Assembly (NCBI GenBank): GCA_903943955.1
Contig: CAJAPZ010000030.1
Location: 1 to 51,103 of the forward strand
From: an uncultured Actinomycetes bacterium
GTDB lineage: Bacteria; Actinomycetota; Thermoleophilia; Miltoncostaeales; Miltoncostaeaceae
Length of the DNA: 51,103 bases
Direction of reading: 5' to 3'
Part shown: piece by piece, positions 8,148-16,676 of the stretch
Numbering within the stretch: the stretch's first letter is position 1
Layout: each line of letters starts with the position of its first letter
The notes under the pieces: generated by a model
Told to the model about the DNA's origin: nothing
Seen by the model: only the letters and a program-made list of their open reading frames with translations
The model's database searches: none
Translations under genes and position numbers: made by a program

Positions 8148-9034
8148 GGCCCCTCCCTACCGGCGCTTTGCACCGGGGTTCCGGTGGCGTCGAACGCCAC
8201 GGCGAATCGCTCGGCCAGCACCCCCGGATCGCGCGCGATAGTGGCAGCGGCGGCCCGGGCGGCGGCCGCGTCGACGCCCGCGACTGCCAGTAGCGCGCCA
8301 TCGTCAGGGGTCGCACTCACCGGCACCAGCACTGCAACCGCTGATGCCCCATCCACCGGCGCCAGCGCTCCACCCCCGGGAGGAATGAGCACCACGCGCC
8401 CGCTCGCAATACCGCCGGCAAGGTGATGGCCGCCCGGGTCGCCAGCGATGTCCCGCCACGTGGCGTCCCGGGCAGCCAGTGATGCATCGGTTCCCACTCG
8501 CGCACGAAATATGGAGGCGCCGGTCACAACGGTGGCCCCGGCGGCGCGCAGCGCACCGGCCAGTGGCGGGTCGGCCGACACGCGCGGGGCCAGATGCACA
8601 AAGGGCTCGGGCCACGACCCCACCACACCACGGATGCTCATGGCGCCCGACCAGCCGTGATGATCCCACCAGGCCACGTCGCCATCTCCCAGCGTCACTT
8701 GGGCCGCACCCACGGGTGACTCGATGCCATTGACGTAGAAGAACCAGTCGGCGGGTGGTGACGTCTCGGTGCCACGGCCCAGCATTGACGCCACAAAACC
8801 GCCGCCGTAGGCGGTTTCCACGGCGGTCACCGACCGCAGGCCGTCAATCACCGGGATGCCCACCGATACCGGGGCATCCAGCAGGGACGTGGCCCCGAAG
8901 CCGGCGGTGGCCACGATGCGCGCGGATGCCTCGCTGCTGGATGGTGCCGCAGTATCGGACTTGCGCGAGCATCCAGCCGCCGTAATGGTGAGCGCAATCA
9001 GCGCCAACGCCACGGCCCGGCGTGCCCTACTCAT
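8144..9034 (-). CDS. Lipoprotein with DUF4430-like domain
   Basis: A 296-residue exported lipoprotein. The N-terminus is basic and hydrophobic, ending in the lipobox ITAAGC (Cys about residue 22), followed by a Ser-rich linker. Residues of about 80-140 contain YGGGFVASM, DWFFYVNGI and GDGDVAWWDHHGW. This resembles the DUF4430 domain shared with transcobalamin-like proteins and bacterial surface proteins. The C-terminal half is Ala-rich and unrecognised. The ATG overlaps the end of the permease gene by eight bases, and its stop overlaps tadA. The operon context suggests it is an extracytoplasmic partner of the MacB-like transporter, but the ligand is unknown. Confidence 0.78.
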   Translation of the reverse strand: MSRARRAVALALIALTITAAGCSRKSDTAAPSSSEASARIVATAGFGATSLLDAPVSVGIPVIDGLRSVTAVETAYGGGFVASMLGRGTETSPPADWFFYVNGIESPVGAAQVTLGDGDVAWWDHHGWSGAMSIRGVVGSWPEPFVHLAPRVSADPPLAGALRAAGATVVTGASIFRARVGTDASLAARDATWRDIAGDPGGHHLAGGIASGRVVLIPPGGGALAPVDGASAVAVLVPVSATPDDGALLAVAGVDAAAARAAAATIARDPGVLAERFAVAFDATGTPVQSAGREGP

Positions 9035-11576
9035 AGTGCAGGGCATCCAGCGGATCGAGGCGTGCGGCACGGCGCGCGGGCAAGACGGCAGCCAGCACCC
9101 CAGCAGCAATGGACACCACAAAGAACACCACGAGTTGCAGCCATGGCACCCGGAACACGATTCCCTGGTCGGCCAGCCCCAGGCAGAACACCCAGGCCAA
9201 TGCGACACCCAGCACGATTCCGATAATTCCGCCGATACCCGATGTGATGACGCTCTCATAGCGCACCATGCGGCGCAGCTGCGACCGGGTAAGACCGATG
9301 GCGCGCAGCATGCCGATCTCGCGTATGCGCTCAGTGATCGACAGCACCAGCGTGTTCACGATGCCGAACAGCGAGATGACCACGCTCATGGCCAGCAGCA
9401 CGTACAGCAGGTACAGGATCGAATCCACCTGCTTGCTGATCTCATCGCGGTACTCGGCGTTGGTGCGCACCTGGGCGATCGGATACGGCTTGAGCGAACG
9501 CGCCACGGCGTCCTTTACTGCCACCGGGTCGCGCCCGGGATCAACAGTGGCCAGCAGGAAGATGGGATCGCGCGCCGCAAATGCGCGCTGGAATGGCAGC
9601 TGCCCCACGATGAACCCCTGATTGAAGATGTCGGGGTCCTTGTAGATACCCGTCACGCGGAACTGCGACCGCTTCCCCGTGGATGACGCCGCGTAGATGA
9701 TGTCGCCCACCGCGAGGTTGCCGCTCTTCGCATACTGCGACTCCACCACCGCGGTGCCGCTGTTCAGTTGGCCGAGCAGCGCCGATGATCCCTGCACCCA
9801 CTGCAGACCCAGCGACCGCTCGGCCGCTCCAGGGTCGAGCCCATAGACAATCGCCTTGCCGGCACCGTCAACCTTCGCCCGATCAGTCACCGCGGCCACC
9901 ACGTCGCGTACGCCCGGGGTGTTGGCGGTGGCCGTGACGGTACCCGCCGGAATGGGCGTGAAGCTGCGGCCGGTCACGATCAGATCGCCCCGCAGCGTGT
10001 TGTCGATTGCATCGGTAAATGACGCCTTGAGGCCCTGGGCGAACACGGCGACGAATGCCACCAGCCCAATGCCGATCATCAACGCGGCGGCCGTGGCGGC
10101 GGTGCGCGCAGGATTACGCGTGGCGTTACGCCGCGCCAAGCCACCCGATGCACCGGGCAGGCGCTCGAGCGGCCACCCGATGACACGCGCGAGGAATGGC
10201 ACGGCGAAGCGGCTGAGCGCACCGATGGCGGCGAACACCAGAAATGACCCGAGGGCCATGATGAGGAGACGGTCGGTTGCGTCGCCATCGCTCGTGAGCC
10301 CGCTCACGATGAGCGCAACGCCGGCGGCGGCCAGCACGCCGGAGATGATGGGAGTGAAGCGCGAAATACGCGAGGGTGGGATCTCGGCCCCCTCGCGCAG
10401 CGCGGCGATGGGTGGAACACGACTGGCACGGAAGGCGGGGATGAGCGCCGCCACCACGGTGACTCCCACACCCACCAAGAGCGCGATGAGCGCGATGCCC
10501 GGCGACAACTGCGCCGCCGCCACGGGGATACCGCCGGGCAGGAATGCATCGAACACCTTCACAAGCAGCCATGCGAACCCGTAGCCGGCGGCCAACCCAA
10601 CGATGCCCGCAACAAGACCGATCACCAGGGCCTCGCCCACCACCGACCACATCACCTGACGGCGGCTCGCCCCGATGGTGCGCAGCAGACCGAGCTCGCG
10701 CAGGCGCTGGGCCACCGTGATGGAGAAGGTGTTGAAGATGATGAAGGCGCCCACGAACAGGGCGATGAATCCGAACGCCAGCAGCGCCGGACGCAGGAAG
10801 TTGTTGATGGCATCGGTGGTGCGCTTGGCCTGCTTGGCGGCGTCCTGCTGACCCGTGGCAACATCGACAGTGCGTGGCAGGCCAGCCGCAAGTGACCGCG
10901 CCAGCTCAGTGGGCGAAACACCGGGCTTTGCCGACACCGCAATGGAGTTGATCTTGCCCTCCATCTGGTACCAGCGTTGCACGTCGGCGATAGGCGCGAT
11001 GGTGATGGTGGCGCCACCGATTGAACTGATGTTGGCGAAGGTGACGAGCCCGGTGATGGTGACCGGTCGCACGCCCTTGGGCGTGGCGATGCCCATACGC
11101 GACCCAATACCCACACCGCGCGAATCGGCGAGCCCTTGGTTGACCGCCACCTCACCGGATGCCTGGGGATAGCGGCCGCTCGCCAGGGTAGTGGCCTGGA
11201 ATGGAGGCGGCTCGAGTGCGAACACGAATGACGGGGCGCCGGTGGCCTGCACGTACTCCCCGTTGATGACAGGCGATCCAAGCGCGGCGATCTCGGGAGC
11301 GGCGGCGGCCACACCCTCAATGCCCTTCACCTTCGCCACGAACGACTCGGGCAACGTGGGAATGGACCCGAACCGGCCCTCGAAGTCAATGTGCGGGGTG
11401 ACCCGCACATCCACACCCTGATTGGCCGACTGGAAGATCTCATCGAACGCGCGGGTGATCTGGCTGGTGAGCACCAGGGTGCCCGTGACCATGGCGACGC
11501 CAAGCAGGATGGCGGTGGCGGTAAGCCCAGCGCGCAGCTTGCGCTGGCGCAGACCGGCGAGGATGAATCGGATCAC
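9027..11576 (-). CDS. FtsX-family ABC transporter permease (duplicated, MacB/LolC-like)
   Basis: An 849-residue permease built of two FtsX-type halves. It starts with a membrane segment (residues about 15-37) and a large extracellular domain. This is followed by three segments around residues 265-390 (including FNTFSITVAQRLRELGLLRTIGAS, the typical FtsX motif), a middle pair, a second extracellular domain, and a last set with IVNTLVLSITERIREIGMLR. Such ATPase-permease pairs handle lipoproteins, peptides or mechanotransmission rather than classic import. GTG 11576 overlaps the stop of the ATPase gene (GTGA). It is followed by the DUF4430 lipoprotein gene in the same operon. Confidence 0.92.
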   Translation of the reverse strand: MIRFILAGLRQRKLRAGLTATAILLGVAMVTGTLVLTSQITRAFDEIFQSANQGVDVRVTPHIDFEGRFGSIPTLPESFVAKVKGIEGVAAAAPEIAALGSPVINGEYVQATGAPSFVFALEPPPFQATTLASGRYPQASGEVAVNQGLADSRGVGIGSRMGIATPKGVRPVTITGLVTFANISSIGGATITIAPIADVQRWYQMEGKINSIAVSAKPGVSPTELARSLAAGLPRTVDVATGQQDAAKQAKRTTDAINNFLRPALLAFGFIALFVGAFIIFNTFSITVAQRLRELGLLRTIGASRRQVMWSVVGEALVIGLVAGIVGLAAGYGFAWLLVKVFDAFLPGGIPVAAAQLSPGIALIALLVGVGVTVVAALIPAFRASRVPPIAALREGAEIPPSRISRFTPIISGVLAAAGVALIVSGLTSDGDATDRLLIMALGSFLVFAAIGALSRFAVPFLARVIGWPLERLPGASGGLARRNATRNPARTAATAAALMIGIGLVAFVAVFAQGLKASFTDAIDNTLRGDLIVTGRSFTPIPAGTVTATANTPGVRDVVAAVTDRAKVDGAGKAIVYGLDPGAAERSLGLQWVQGSSALLGQLNSGTAVVESQYAKSGNLAVGDIIYAASSTGKRSQFRVTGIYKDPDIFNQGFIVGQLPFQRAFAARDPIFLLATVDPGRDPVAVKDAVARSLKPYPIAQVRTNAEYRDEISKQVDSILYLLYVLLAMSVVISLFGIVNTLVLSITERIREIGMLRAIGLTRSQLRRMVRYESVITSGIGGIIGIVLGVALAWVFCLGLADQGIVFRVPWLQLVVFFVVSIAAGVLAAVLPARRAARLDPLDALHYE

Positions 11577-12313
11577 GGCGAGTCGAGCGTGCGCACGGCG
11601 TCGTAGATCTCATCAGCGGTCATACCGGGGCGATCCATGACCACACGGCCATCGGAGAGCATGAGCACCCGGTCGGCGACGACCGCCGCGCGCGGATCGT
11701 GCGTCACCATCACCACGGTACGGCCGCCCTCATCCACCGCACGGCGCAGCAGGTGGAGGATCTCGTGCCCGCTTGTGGAGTCGAGGTTGCCGGTTGGTTC
11801 GTCGGCAAAGATGACGGTGGGGTGCGATACCAGTGCCCGGGCGATGGCCACGCGCTGCTGCTGACCGCCCGAAAGCTCGGCGGGGCGGTGCGTGGCGCGG
11901 TCCCCAAGCGCCACGTCGGCAAGCGTGGCGTCAACCCGCGCCGAATCCAGACGGCCAGCGATGCGAAGCGGCAGTTCAACGTTCTCGCGCGCGGTGAGCA
12001 TGGGCAGCAGGTTGAACGACTGGAAGATGAACCCGATGGCCGTACGCCGGAGCACGGTGAGATCGCGGTCTGACAGCCCGCTGAGTGCGGTGCCGTCGAT
12101 GGTCACCTCACCCGAGGTGGGACGATCAAGGCCAGCCAGGCAGTGCAGCAGCGTGGACTTGCCCGAACCAGACGGACCCATCACGGCGGCGAACTGACCC
12201 TTGGGAAACGACACGGTGACGTCGGCGAGAGCGTCGATGGCCGCCTCGCCCTCCCCATACCGGCGCCCCAGCCCTTCGGCGTGCACCGCGATCCCGCCAC
12301 CATTCGTGGACAT
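11573..12313 (-). CDS. ABC transporter ATP-binding protein (LolD/MacB type)
   Basis: A 246-residue ATPase with Walker A GPSGSGKST, Q-loop FQSFNLLP, signature LSGGQQQRVAIARAL, Walker B VIFADEPTGNLDS and switch His in VMVTHDP. The DEPTGNLD form is characteristic of the LolD/FtsE/MacB subgroup that pairs with FtsX-type permeases, and the next gene encodes exactly such a permease with a four-base overlap. ATG 12313 is supported by AGGGGAGAG upstream. A TATCCT -10 box lies at 12339-12344 on the minus strand. It heads the operon ATPase-permease-lipoprotein-tadA. Confidence 0.92.
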   Translation of the reverse strand: MSTNGGGIAVHAEGLGRRYGEGEAAIDALADVTVSFPKGQFAAVMGPSGSGKSTLLHCLAGLDRPTSGEVTIDGTALSGLSDRDLTVLRRTAIGFIFQSFNLLPMLTARENVELPLRIAGRLDSARVDATLADVALGDRATHRPAELSGGQQQRVAIARALVSHPTVIFADEPTGNLDSTSGHEILHLLRRAVDEGGRTVVMVTHDPRAAVVADRVLMLSDGRVVMDRPGMTADEIYDAVRTLDSP

Positions 12314-12338
12314 CTGCTCTCCCCTTTTACGAGGCACA

Positions 12339-12344
12339 AGGATA
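12339..12344 (-). promoter_or_regulatory. -10 box of MacB-like operon
   Basis: TATCCT on the minus strand in the divergent space between the MacB-like operon and the iron-type importer. It gives a leader of about 20 bases with AGGGGAGAG. Confidence 0.5.
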
Positions 12345-12368
12345 GCCGTCCTCTTTGGGCCATGCATA

Positions 12369-12403
12369 TTGCCTATACAGCGGAGGGGCGCTACCGTCAG
12401 GTG
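12369..12403 (+). promoter_or_regulatory. Promoter (-35/-10) of iron-type importer
   Basis: TTGCCT (12369-12374) and TACCGT (12392-12397) are separated by 17 bases, the best two-box promoter seen here. The -10 ends five bases before GTG 12403, so the transcript is leaderless or nearly so. Confidence 0.65.
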
Positions 12404-13503
12404 TGGATATGGAGACCTTTCCTCCCCACGCAGAGATGTGCCCGGCCGTGCCCACGCGCAGCGCCCCTCGCGGGTCGGCACTGTCTGTGCGCGGTGTGGA
12501 GCGGGTGCTGGGCGGTCGTCCGGTGCTGCGGGGTATCGACCTTGACGTACCAGCGGGCACGGTGCTCGCATTGCTCGGCCCATCCGGCTGCGGCAAGACG
12601 ACGCTTCTGCGATGCATCGCGGGCCTTGACCGCCCCGACGCAGGTGAGATCCGGGTCGATGATGTGACCCTCTCGAATTCCGACGGATTCATGCCCCCCG
12701 AGCGACGGCGCATCGGGATGGTGTTTCAGGAGCCAGCGCTCTTCCCCAACCGCAGCGTGGGCGGCAACGTGGGCTACGGCCTGCCGCGCGGCGAACGCAA
12801 GGGCGCGCGCGTGGATCGGGCGCTTGCCCTGGTGGGCCTCACTGGAACCACCGATCGCATGCCGGCCACGCTCTCCGGCGGCCAGCAGCAGCGAGTGTCC
12901 CTTGCACGCGCCCTGGCGGTGGAGCCATCGCTCATGCTGCTGGACGAGCCCTTCTCGGCGCTCGATGCCCCTCTTCGCGCTGAAATGCGTGGCGAGGTAC
13001 GCAGGCTTCTGGCCGCAGCCGGGGCCACGGCGGTGTTCGTGACGCACGATCAGGAGGAGGCATTCCTCATCGGCGATCAGGTGGCACTCATGCTGGATGG
13101 TCGCATCGCCCAGTTGGGCACACCAGCCGATCTGTACGAGCGTCCGGCCTCTTGTGACGTGGCGCGCTTCGTGGGAGACGCCAATATCCTCCCGGCCCAC
13201 GCCTCCGGCGCAATGGCCGATACGCCGGTGGGGCGCGTGCCGCTGGCGCGCGAAGCACACGGTGCCGTGGAGGTACTGATACGCCCCGAGTGCATCGCGG
13301 CCTGCCGGGGAGATGACGCCATCGTGGAGCGCATTGAGTACTACGGCCACGATGCCGTGATGGTGATGAGCAGCCGGGGCTGCCCCGTGCGATGCCGCGT
13401 GATGGGGCATCCACCGTGGGCTGCAGGAGACCGCGTGGGGCTCGAGTATGTGGGTGAGCCCAGCATCGCGTTCGCAGCGACGGAGCGGCTGACCACGGCC
13501 TGA
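12403..13503 (+). CDS. fbpC: Fe3+-type ABC importer ATP-binding protein (FbpC/PotA-like)
   Basis: A 366-residue ATPase of the CUT1/Fe3+/polyamine class. Walker A is GPSGCGKTT, Q-loop FQEPALFPN, signature LSGGQQQRVSLARAL, Walker B LMLLDEPFSALDAP, and the D-loop and switch His are in VFVTHDQEEA. The C-terminal 90 residues form a TOBE-like domain (VLIRPECI...). Followed by a lipoprotein iron-binding protein and a fused permease, so Fe3+ uptake is the likely role; thiamine or other oxyanion substrates are less likely. Start may also be ATG 12409. A Cys-containing N-terminal extension (about 25 residues before the ATPase fold) is unusual and unexplained. Confidence 0.88.
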   Translation: MDMETFPPHAEMCPAVPTRSAPRGSALSVRGVERVLGGRPVLRGIDLDVPAGTVLALLGPSGCGKTTLLRCIAGLDRPDAGEIRVDDVTLSNSDGFMPPERRRIGMVFQEPALFPNRSVGGNVGYGLPRGERKGARVDRALALVGLTGTTDRMPATLSGGQQQRVSLARALAVEPSLMLLDEPFSALDAPLRAEMRGEVRRLLAAAGATAVFVTHDQEEAFLIGDQVALMLDGRIAQLGTPADLYERPASCDVARFVGDANILPAHASGAMADTPVGRVPLAREAHGAVEVLIRPECIAACRGDDAIVERIEYYGHDAVMVMSSRGCPVRCRVMGHPPWAAGDRVGLEYVGEPSIAFAATERLTTA

Positions 13504-13541
13504 TCGGCATGCTCCGTTGGTTTTATCCAATGGCGGTTACC

Positions 13542-13549
13542 TATAGAGT
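13542..13549 (+). promoter_or_regulatory. Internal promoter before iron-binding protein gene
   Basis: Overlapping -10 candidates TATAGA and TAGAGT in the 82-base space after the ATPase gene, giving a leader of about 30 bases with GGAGG before ATG 13586. Separate expression of the binding protein is inferred. Confidence 0.45.
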
Positions 13550-13585
13550 GCGCCCCGTATTGTGACCAACACCATCGGAGGTTTC

Positions 13586-14623
13586 ATGTCCGCACGACTG
13601 CGCGCCGCCATCGGCGCCCTCATCGTCTCCATCGTCGCCGTCGTCGGCCTCTCTGCCTGTGGGTCGGACAGCAGCACGTCGTCCACATCAGGTGGTGACA
13701 CCCTGACCGTGTATTCGGGACGCAGCGAGGAATACGTGGGGCCGGCCCTCGATGCCTTCACCAAGAAGACGGGTATCCCCGTGCAGGTGCGGTACGGCGA
13801 CTCGGTTGACCTTGCGCTGCTGCTGGGCGAGGAGGGCGACCGAACCCCCGCGCAGGTATTCCTTGCCCAGACCCCCGGGCCGATGGTGTTCGTCGCCCAG
13901 AAGAACCTGCTGTCGAGGCTGCCCGCGGCCACGCTCGCAAAGGTGCCCGCCAGGTTCCGCGCAGACGATGGCCGCTGGGTGGGCGTGACGGGTCGCCAGC
14001 GCGTGCTGATCTACAACACCGATCTGGTCACACCGTCGCAGCTGCCTGCGTCGGTGTTCGACCTCACTAAGCCCGAGTATCAGGACATGGTGGCGGTCGC
14101 TCCCAGCAATTCCTCGTTCCAGGACTTTGTCGCGGCCATGACCCAGATTTCGGGCGAGCAGAAGACGAAGGCCTGGCTCGACGGCATGACGGCCAATGGC
14201 GCCAAGGCATACGCCAAGAACGGCGCGATCGCCGATGCCGTGGCCCGTGGCGAGATTCCCTTCGGCCTTGTCAACCACTACTACTTCAATGAGATCAAGA
14301 AGAAGGACCCGAACGCGCCGGTGGGCATTTACCGGTTCCCCGGCAGTGACCCCGGGTCGCTCTTTCTGGTGTCAACTGCGGCGATTCCGTCTCCCGCCGC
14401 GAGCAACGCCGATGCGCTGGCGTTGATCAACTTCATGCTGTCGCCCGAGGGCCAGGCGGTATTCGTGGCCGAAGAGGGCGAATATCCAGTTGTGTCCGGC
14501 GTCAAGCAGAAGTCGGGCCAGCCGTCGCTGGCCGAATTGAACTACCCCAGCTACGACCTCTCGCAGCTGACGGATCTGAAGACCACCGCCAAGCTCATTC
14601 AGGGAAGCGGCATCGGCGGATAG
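13586..14623 (+). CDS. fbpA: Iron ABC transporter substrate-binding lipoprotein (FbpA/FutA-like)
   Basis: A 345-residue extracellular binding protein. Signal peptide and lipobox LSAC place the lipidated Cys at about residue 25, followed by a Ser/Thr linker. The mature protein starts with LTVYSGRSEEYVGPALDAF, the usual opening of the ferric-binding family. Paired Tyr in VNHYYFNEI, towards the C-terminal lobe, correspond to the iron-ligand tyrosines. ATG 13586 is supported by GGAGG four bases upstream. It lies between the ATPase and permease genes of the same importer. A perfect 12-bp hairpin follows the stop and probably sets a higher level for this protein than for the permease. Confidence 0.92.
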   Translation: MSARLRAAIGALIVSIVAVVGLSACGSDSSTSSTSGGDTLTVYSGRSEEYVGPALDAFTKKTGIPVQVRYGDSVDLALLLGEEGDRTPAQVFLAQTPGPMVFVAQKNLLSRLPAATLAKVPARFRADDGRWVGVTGRQRVLIYNTDLVTPSQLPASVFDLTKPEYQDMVAVAPSNSSFQDFVAAMTQISGEQKTKAWLDGMTANGAKAYAKNGAIADAVARGEIPFGLVNHYYFNEIKKKDPNAPVGIYRFPGSDPGSLFLVSTAAIPSPAASNADALALINFMLSPEGQAVFVAEEGEYPVVSGVKQKSGQPSLAELNYPSYDLSQLTDLKTTAKLIQGSGIGG

Positions 14624-14635
14624 CGCAGACACGGC

Positions 14636-14667
14636 GCCCCCGCGGGCTCGGAAGCGCCCGCGGGGGC
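14636..14667 (+). terminator. Intra-operon hairpin between binding protein and permease genes
   Basis: A perfect 12-bp stem, GCCCCCGCGGGC (14636-14647) with GCCCGCGGGGGC (14656-14667), around an eight-base loop, 12 bases after the fbpA stop and 20 before the permease start. No T-tract follows. It probably acts as a partial terminator or 3' stabiliser. Confidence 0.7.
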
Positions 14668-14687
14668 TCGGCAGCACGGCCATCGCC

Positions 14688-16301
14688 GTGCTGCTCGCGG
14701 TACCGTTTGCGCTGTCGTTCGCCTACCTGATCGTCCGCAATGCGGGTGATCTGAGCGGCCTCTGGGCCGCCGTCACCGACGCCGACACCATTGCCCCGGC
14801 ATTTCGCAGCCTGCTGCTGGGAACCTCGGTGGCCATCGCCGCCGGCACGCTGGGCACCGGGGCGGCATGGATGGTGGCCCGTACCGATCTGGCCGGGCGT
14901 CGCACGTGGGCACTCATGCTGTGCCTGCCGCTGGTCATCCCATCGTTTGTGGGTGCGGTGGCGCTCATCGCCGCGTTCTCTCCCGGCGGTCTGCTGTCGA
15001 AGATGCTGGGTGATTCGATCCCTTTGCCCGAGGTGAGCGGATTCTGGGGTGCGTTCGGCGTGCTCACGCTGCTCACGTACCCCTATGTGTTTCTGCCCGT
15101 CGTGGCACGCCTTCGCACCATGCCCCCGGCGGCTGAGGAGTCGGCACGCCTTCTGGGACGGCGACCATTCGCAGTGTTCCTCACCGTGGTCGTACCCCAG
15201 GCGCGCGCGGCAATCGCCGCTGGTGCGCTGCTCGTGTTTCTCTATGTGATCAGCGATTTCGGTGCCGTGCAGTTGCTGCGCTACGACACCCTCACCCGCA
15301 TGATCTATTCGAATCGCCTGCTCGACCCGTCGGTGTCGGTGGCACTCAGCCTGGTGCTTGGCGTGATGGCCGTGGTGATCGTGGCGCTCGAACGCCGGGC
15401 ATCGCGCGTAGGCCTTCGCGAGTACGCCCGACTGCGTACCCCGCTCACGGTTCCCCTCGGACGCCTGAAGGGCATGGCCCTGTCGCTGCTGGGAGCGCTC
15501 GTGGCCCTCTCGCTCATCATCCCCATTGGGGTCCTGGTGTTCTGGGCCATCCGGGGAATCGTGCAGGGCAACCAGCGGTCGAACTCGGTCATCAACGACC
15601 CGGGAATGCTGCTGGGGCCGCTGGGCAATACCGCAGGCGTGAGCATTGCCACCGCGCTGGTGGCCACGCTCGTGGTACTGCCCATCGCGTACCGCACAGT
15701 GCGACGGCCCGGGCGCCTTGGCGAGGCCATTGCCGGAACGGTGATCGGCGGATTCGCGCTGCCGGGGCTTGTGACCGCGCTGGCCTTTGTGTTCTGGACC
15801 CTGTCGTCGCCCGGCCCGATCGGCGCGCTGTACCAGACCCTCCCCCTGCTCATCCTTGCCTATCTGGTGCACCACGGCGCGCTGGCACTGGGCGCGCAGC
15901 AGACCGCCGTTGCGGGCATCCCGCCCCGGCTCGAGGATGCCGCCCAAAGTCTGGGGAGCAGGCGTGTGCGACGCCTGTTCACGATTGAGCTGCCCCTGAT
16001 GTGGCCCGGGATCGCTGCGGGCGCGGGCCTGGTGCTGCTGTCGACTATGAAGGAACTGCCAGCCACCCTGCTGCTGGCACCGCCGGGGTTCACCACGCTG
16101 GCCACCCGCGTGTGGAGCGCCGCCGAGGTGGCCCTTTATGAGGACGCAGCCATTTACGCGCTGGTGCTCGTGGCGCTGTCCGCCGTGCTCACATGGTTTC
16201 TGGTGGTGCGCCCGGCACTCAGGTCGTGGGACCGACCGGCCGTGGGCCCCGACCCACCGGTGGAACCGGTGCCGGTGCCCGCCGAGCCGGTGGCCGGCTG
16301 A
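14688..16301 (+). CDS. fbpB: Iron ABC transporter permease, fused double-domain (FbpB-like)
   Basis: A 537-residue protein with about 12 membrane segments in two homologous halves, each with an EAA-type loop (AEESARLLGRRPFAVFLTVVVPQ and EDAAQSLGSRRVRRLFTIELP), as in FbpB and ThiP permeases. It is the membrane component of the upstream iron-type importer. The reading frame stays open upstream into an Arg-rich stretch (RARKRPRGLGSTAIA) that would be a natural cytoplasmic N-terminus. However, it has no ATG, GTG or TTG and coincides with the hairpin, so GTG 14688 is used. The stop is two bases from a convergent cupin gene. Confidence 0.88.
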   Translation: MLLAVPFALSFAYLIVRNAGDLSGLWAAVTDADTIAPAFRSLLLGTSVAIAAGTLGTGAAWMVARTDLAGRRTWALMLCLPLVIPSFVGAVALIAAFSPGGLLSKMLGDSIPLPEVSGFWGAFGVLTLLTYPYVFLPVVARLRTMPPAAEESARLLGRRPFAVFLTVVVPQARAAIAAGALLVFLYVISDFGAVQLLRYDTLTRMIYSNRLLDPSVSVALSLVLGVMAVVIVALERRASRVGLREYARLRTPLTVPLGRLKGMALSLLGALVALSLIIPIGVLVFWAIRGIVQGNQRSNSVINDPGMLLGPLGNTAGVSIATALVATLVVLPIAYRTVRRPGRLGEAIAGTVIGGFALPGLVTALAFVFWTLSSPGPIGALYQTLPLLILAYLVHHGALALGAQQTAVAGIPPRLEDAAQSLGSRRVRRLFTIELPLMWPGIAAGAGLVLLSTMKELPATLLLAPPGFTTLATRVWSAAEVALYEDAAIYALVLVALSAVLTWFLVVRPALRSWDRPAVGPDPPVEPVPVPAEPVAG

Positions 16302-16303
16302 CC

Positions 16304-16663
16304 TCAGGCGAAGTAGGTGTCCTCGGCGCTCCACGGCGGGGCGCAGGTGCAAAGGAACCTGAGGTCGGCTGACCCGGTGTTGGTGATCTGGTGCCAGGTG
16401 CCCACGGGAATGAGCACGGCGTCGCCCACCGCGACATCGCGCTCCACGCCGTCGATCTCCATACGCCCCTGGCCCTCAAGGAGGTAGTACATCTCCTCAC
16501 TCACCTTGTGGTGATGGCGCTCAGTCTGGCCAGCCGCTGGCAGGGTGGCCTCGGCCAGGCTGTGATTGGCAACCGGGGCCACTGAGAGGTCGAGCAGCGA
16601 TTTGATGGTGCTGCCATCGGTGGTGACGAAGGGCACGGCTTCGCCGTAGGCGCGGACTTCCAC
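16304..16663 (-). CDS. Small cupin-domain protein
   Basis: A 119-residue single-domain cupin. Both metal-binding motifs are complete: GQTERHHHKVSEEMYYLLEG (His, His, Glu ligands) and GDAVLIPVGTWHQITN (fourth ligand His). Small cupins bind Fe, Mn or Zn and can be dioxygenases, isomerases or ligand binders; the reaction is not readable. GTG 16663 has GGAG seven to nine bases upstream. It is the last gene of a minus operon after the thioredoxin-like gene (13 bases apart). Its stop almost touches the stop of the convergent permease gene. Confidence 0.85.
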   Translation of the reverse strand: MEVRAYGEAVPFVTTDGSTIKSLLDLSVAPVANHSLAEATLPAAGQTERHHHKVSEEMYYLLEGQGRMEIDGVERDVAVGDAVLIPVGTWHQITNTGSADLRFLCTCAPPWSAEDTYFA

Positions 16664-16676
16664 AGAGGTCTCCGGG

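Noticed and set aside
14595-16352. A 585-codon open frame on the minus strand opposite the iron permease gene
   Set aside because: GC-rich codon bias leaves long antisense frames open. Its product is His/Gln/Arg-rich with no motif, while the plus-strand frame is a clear permease.
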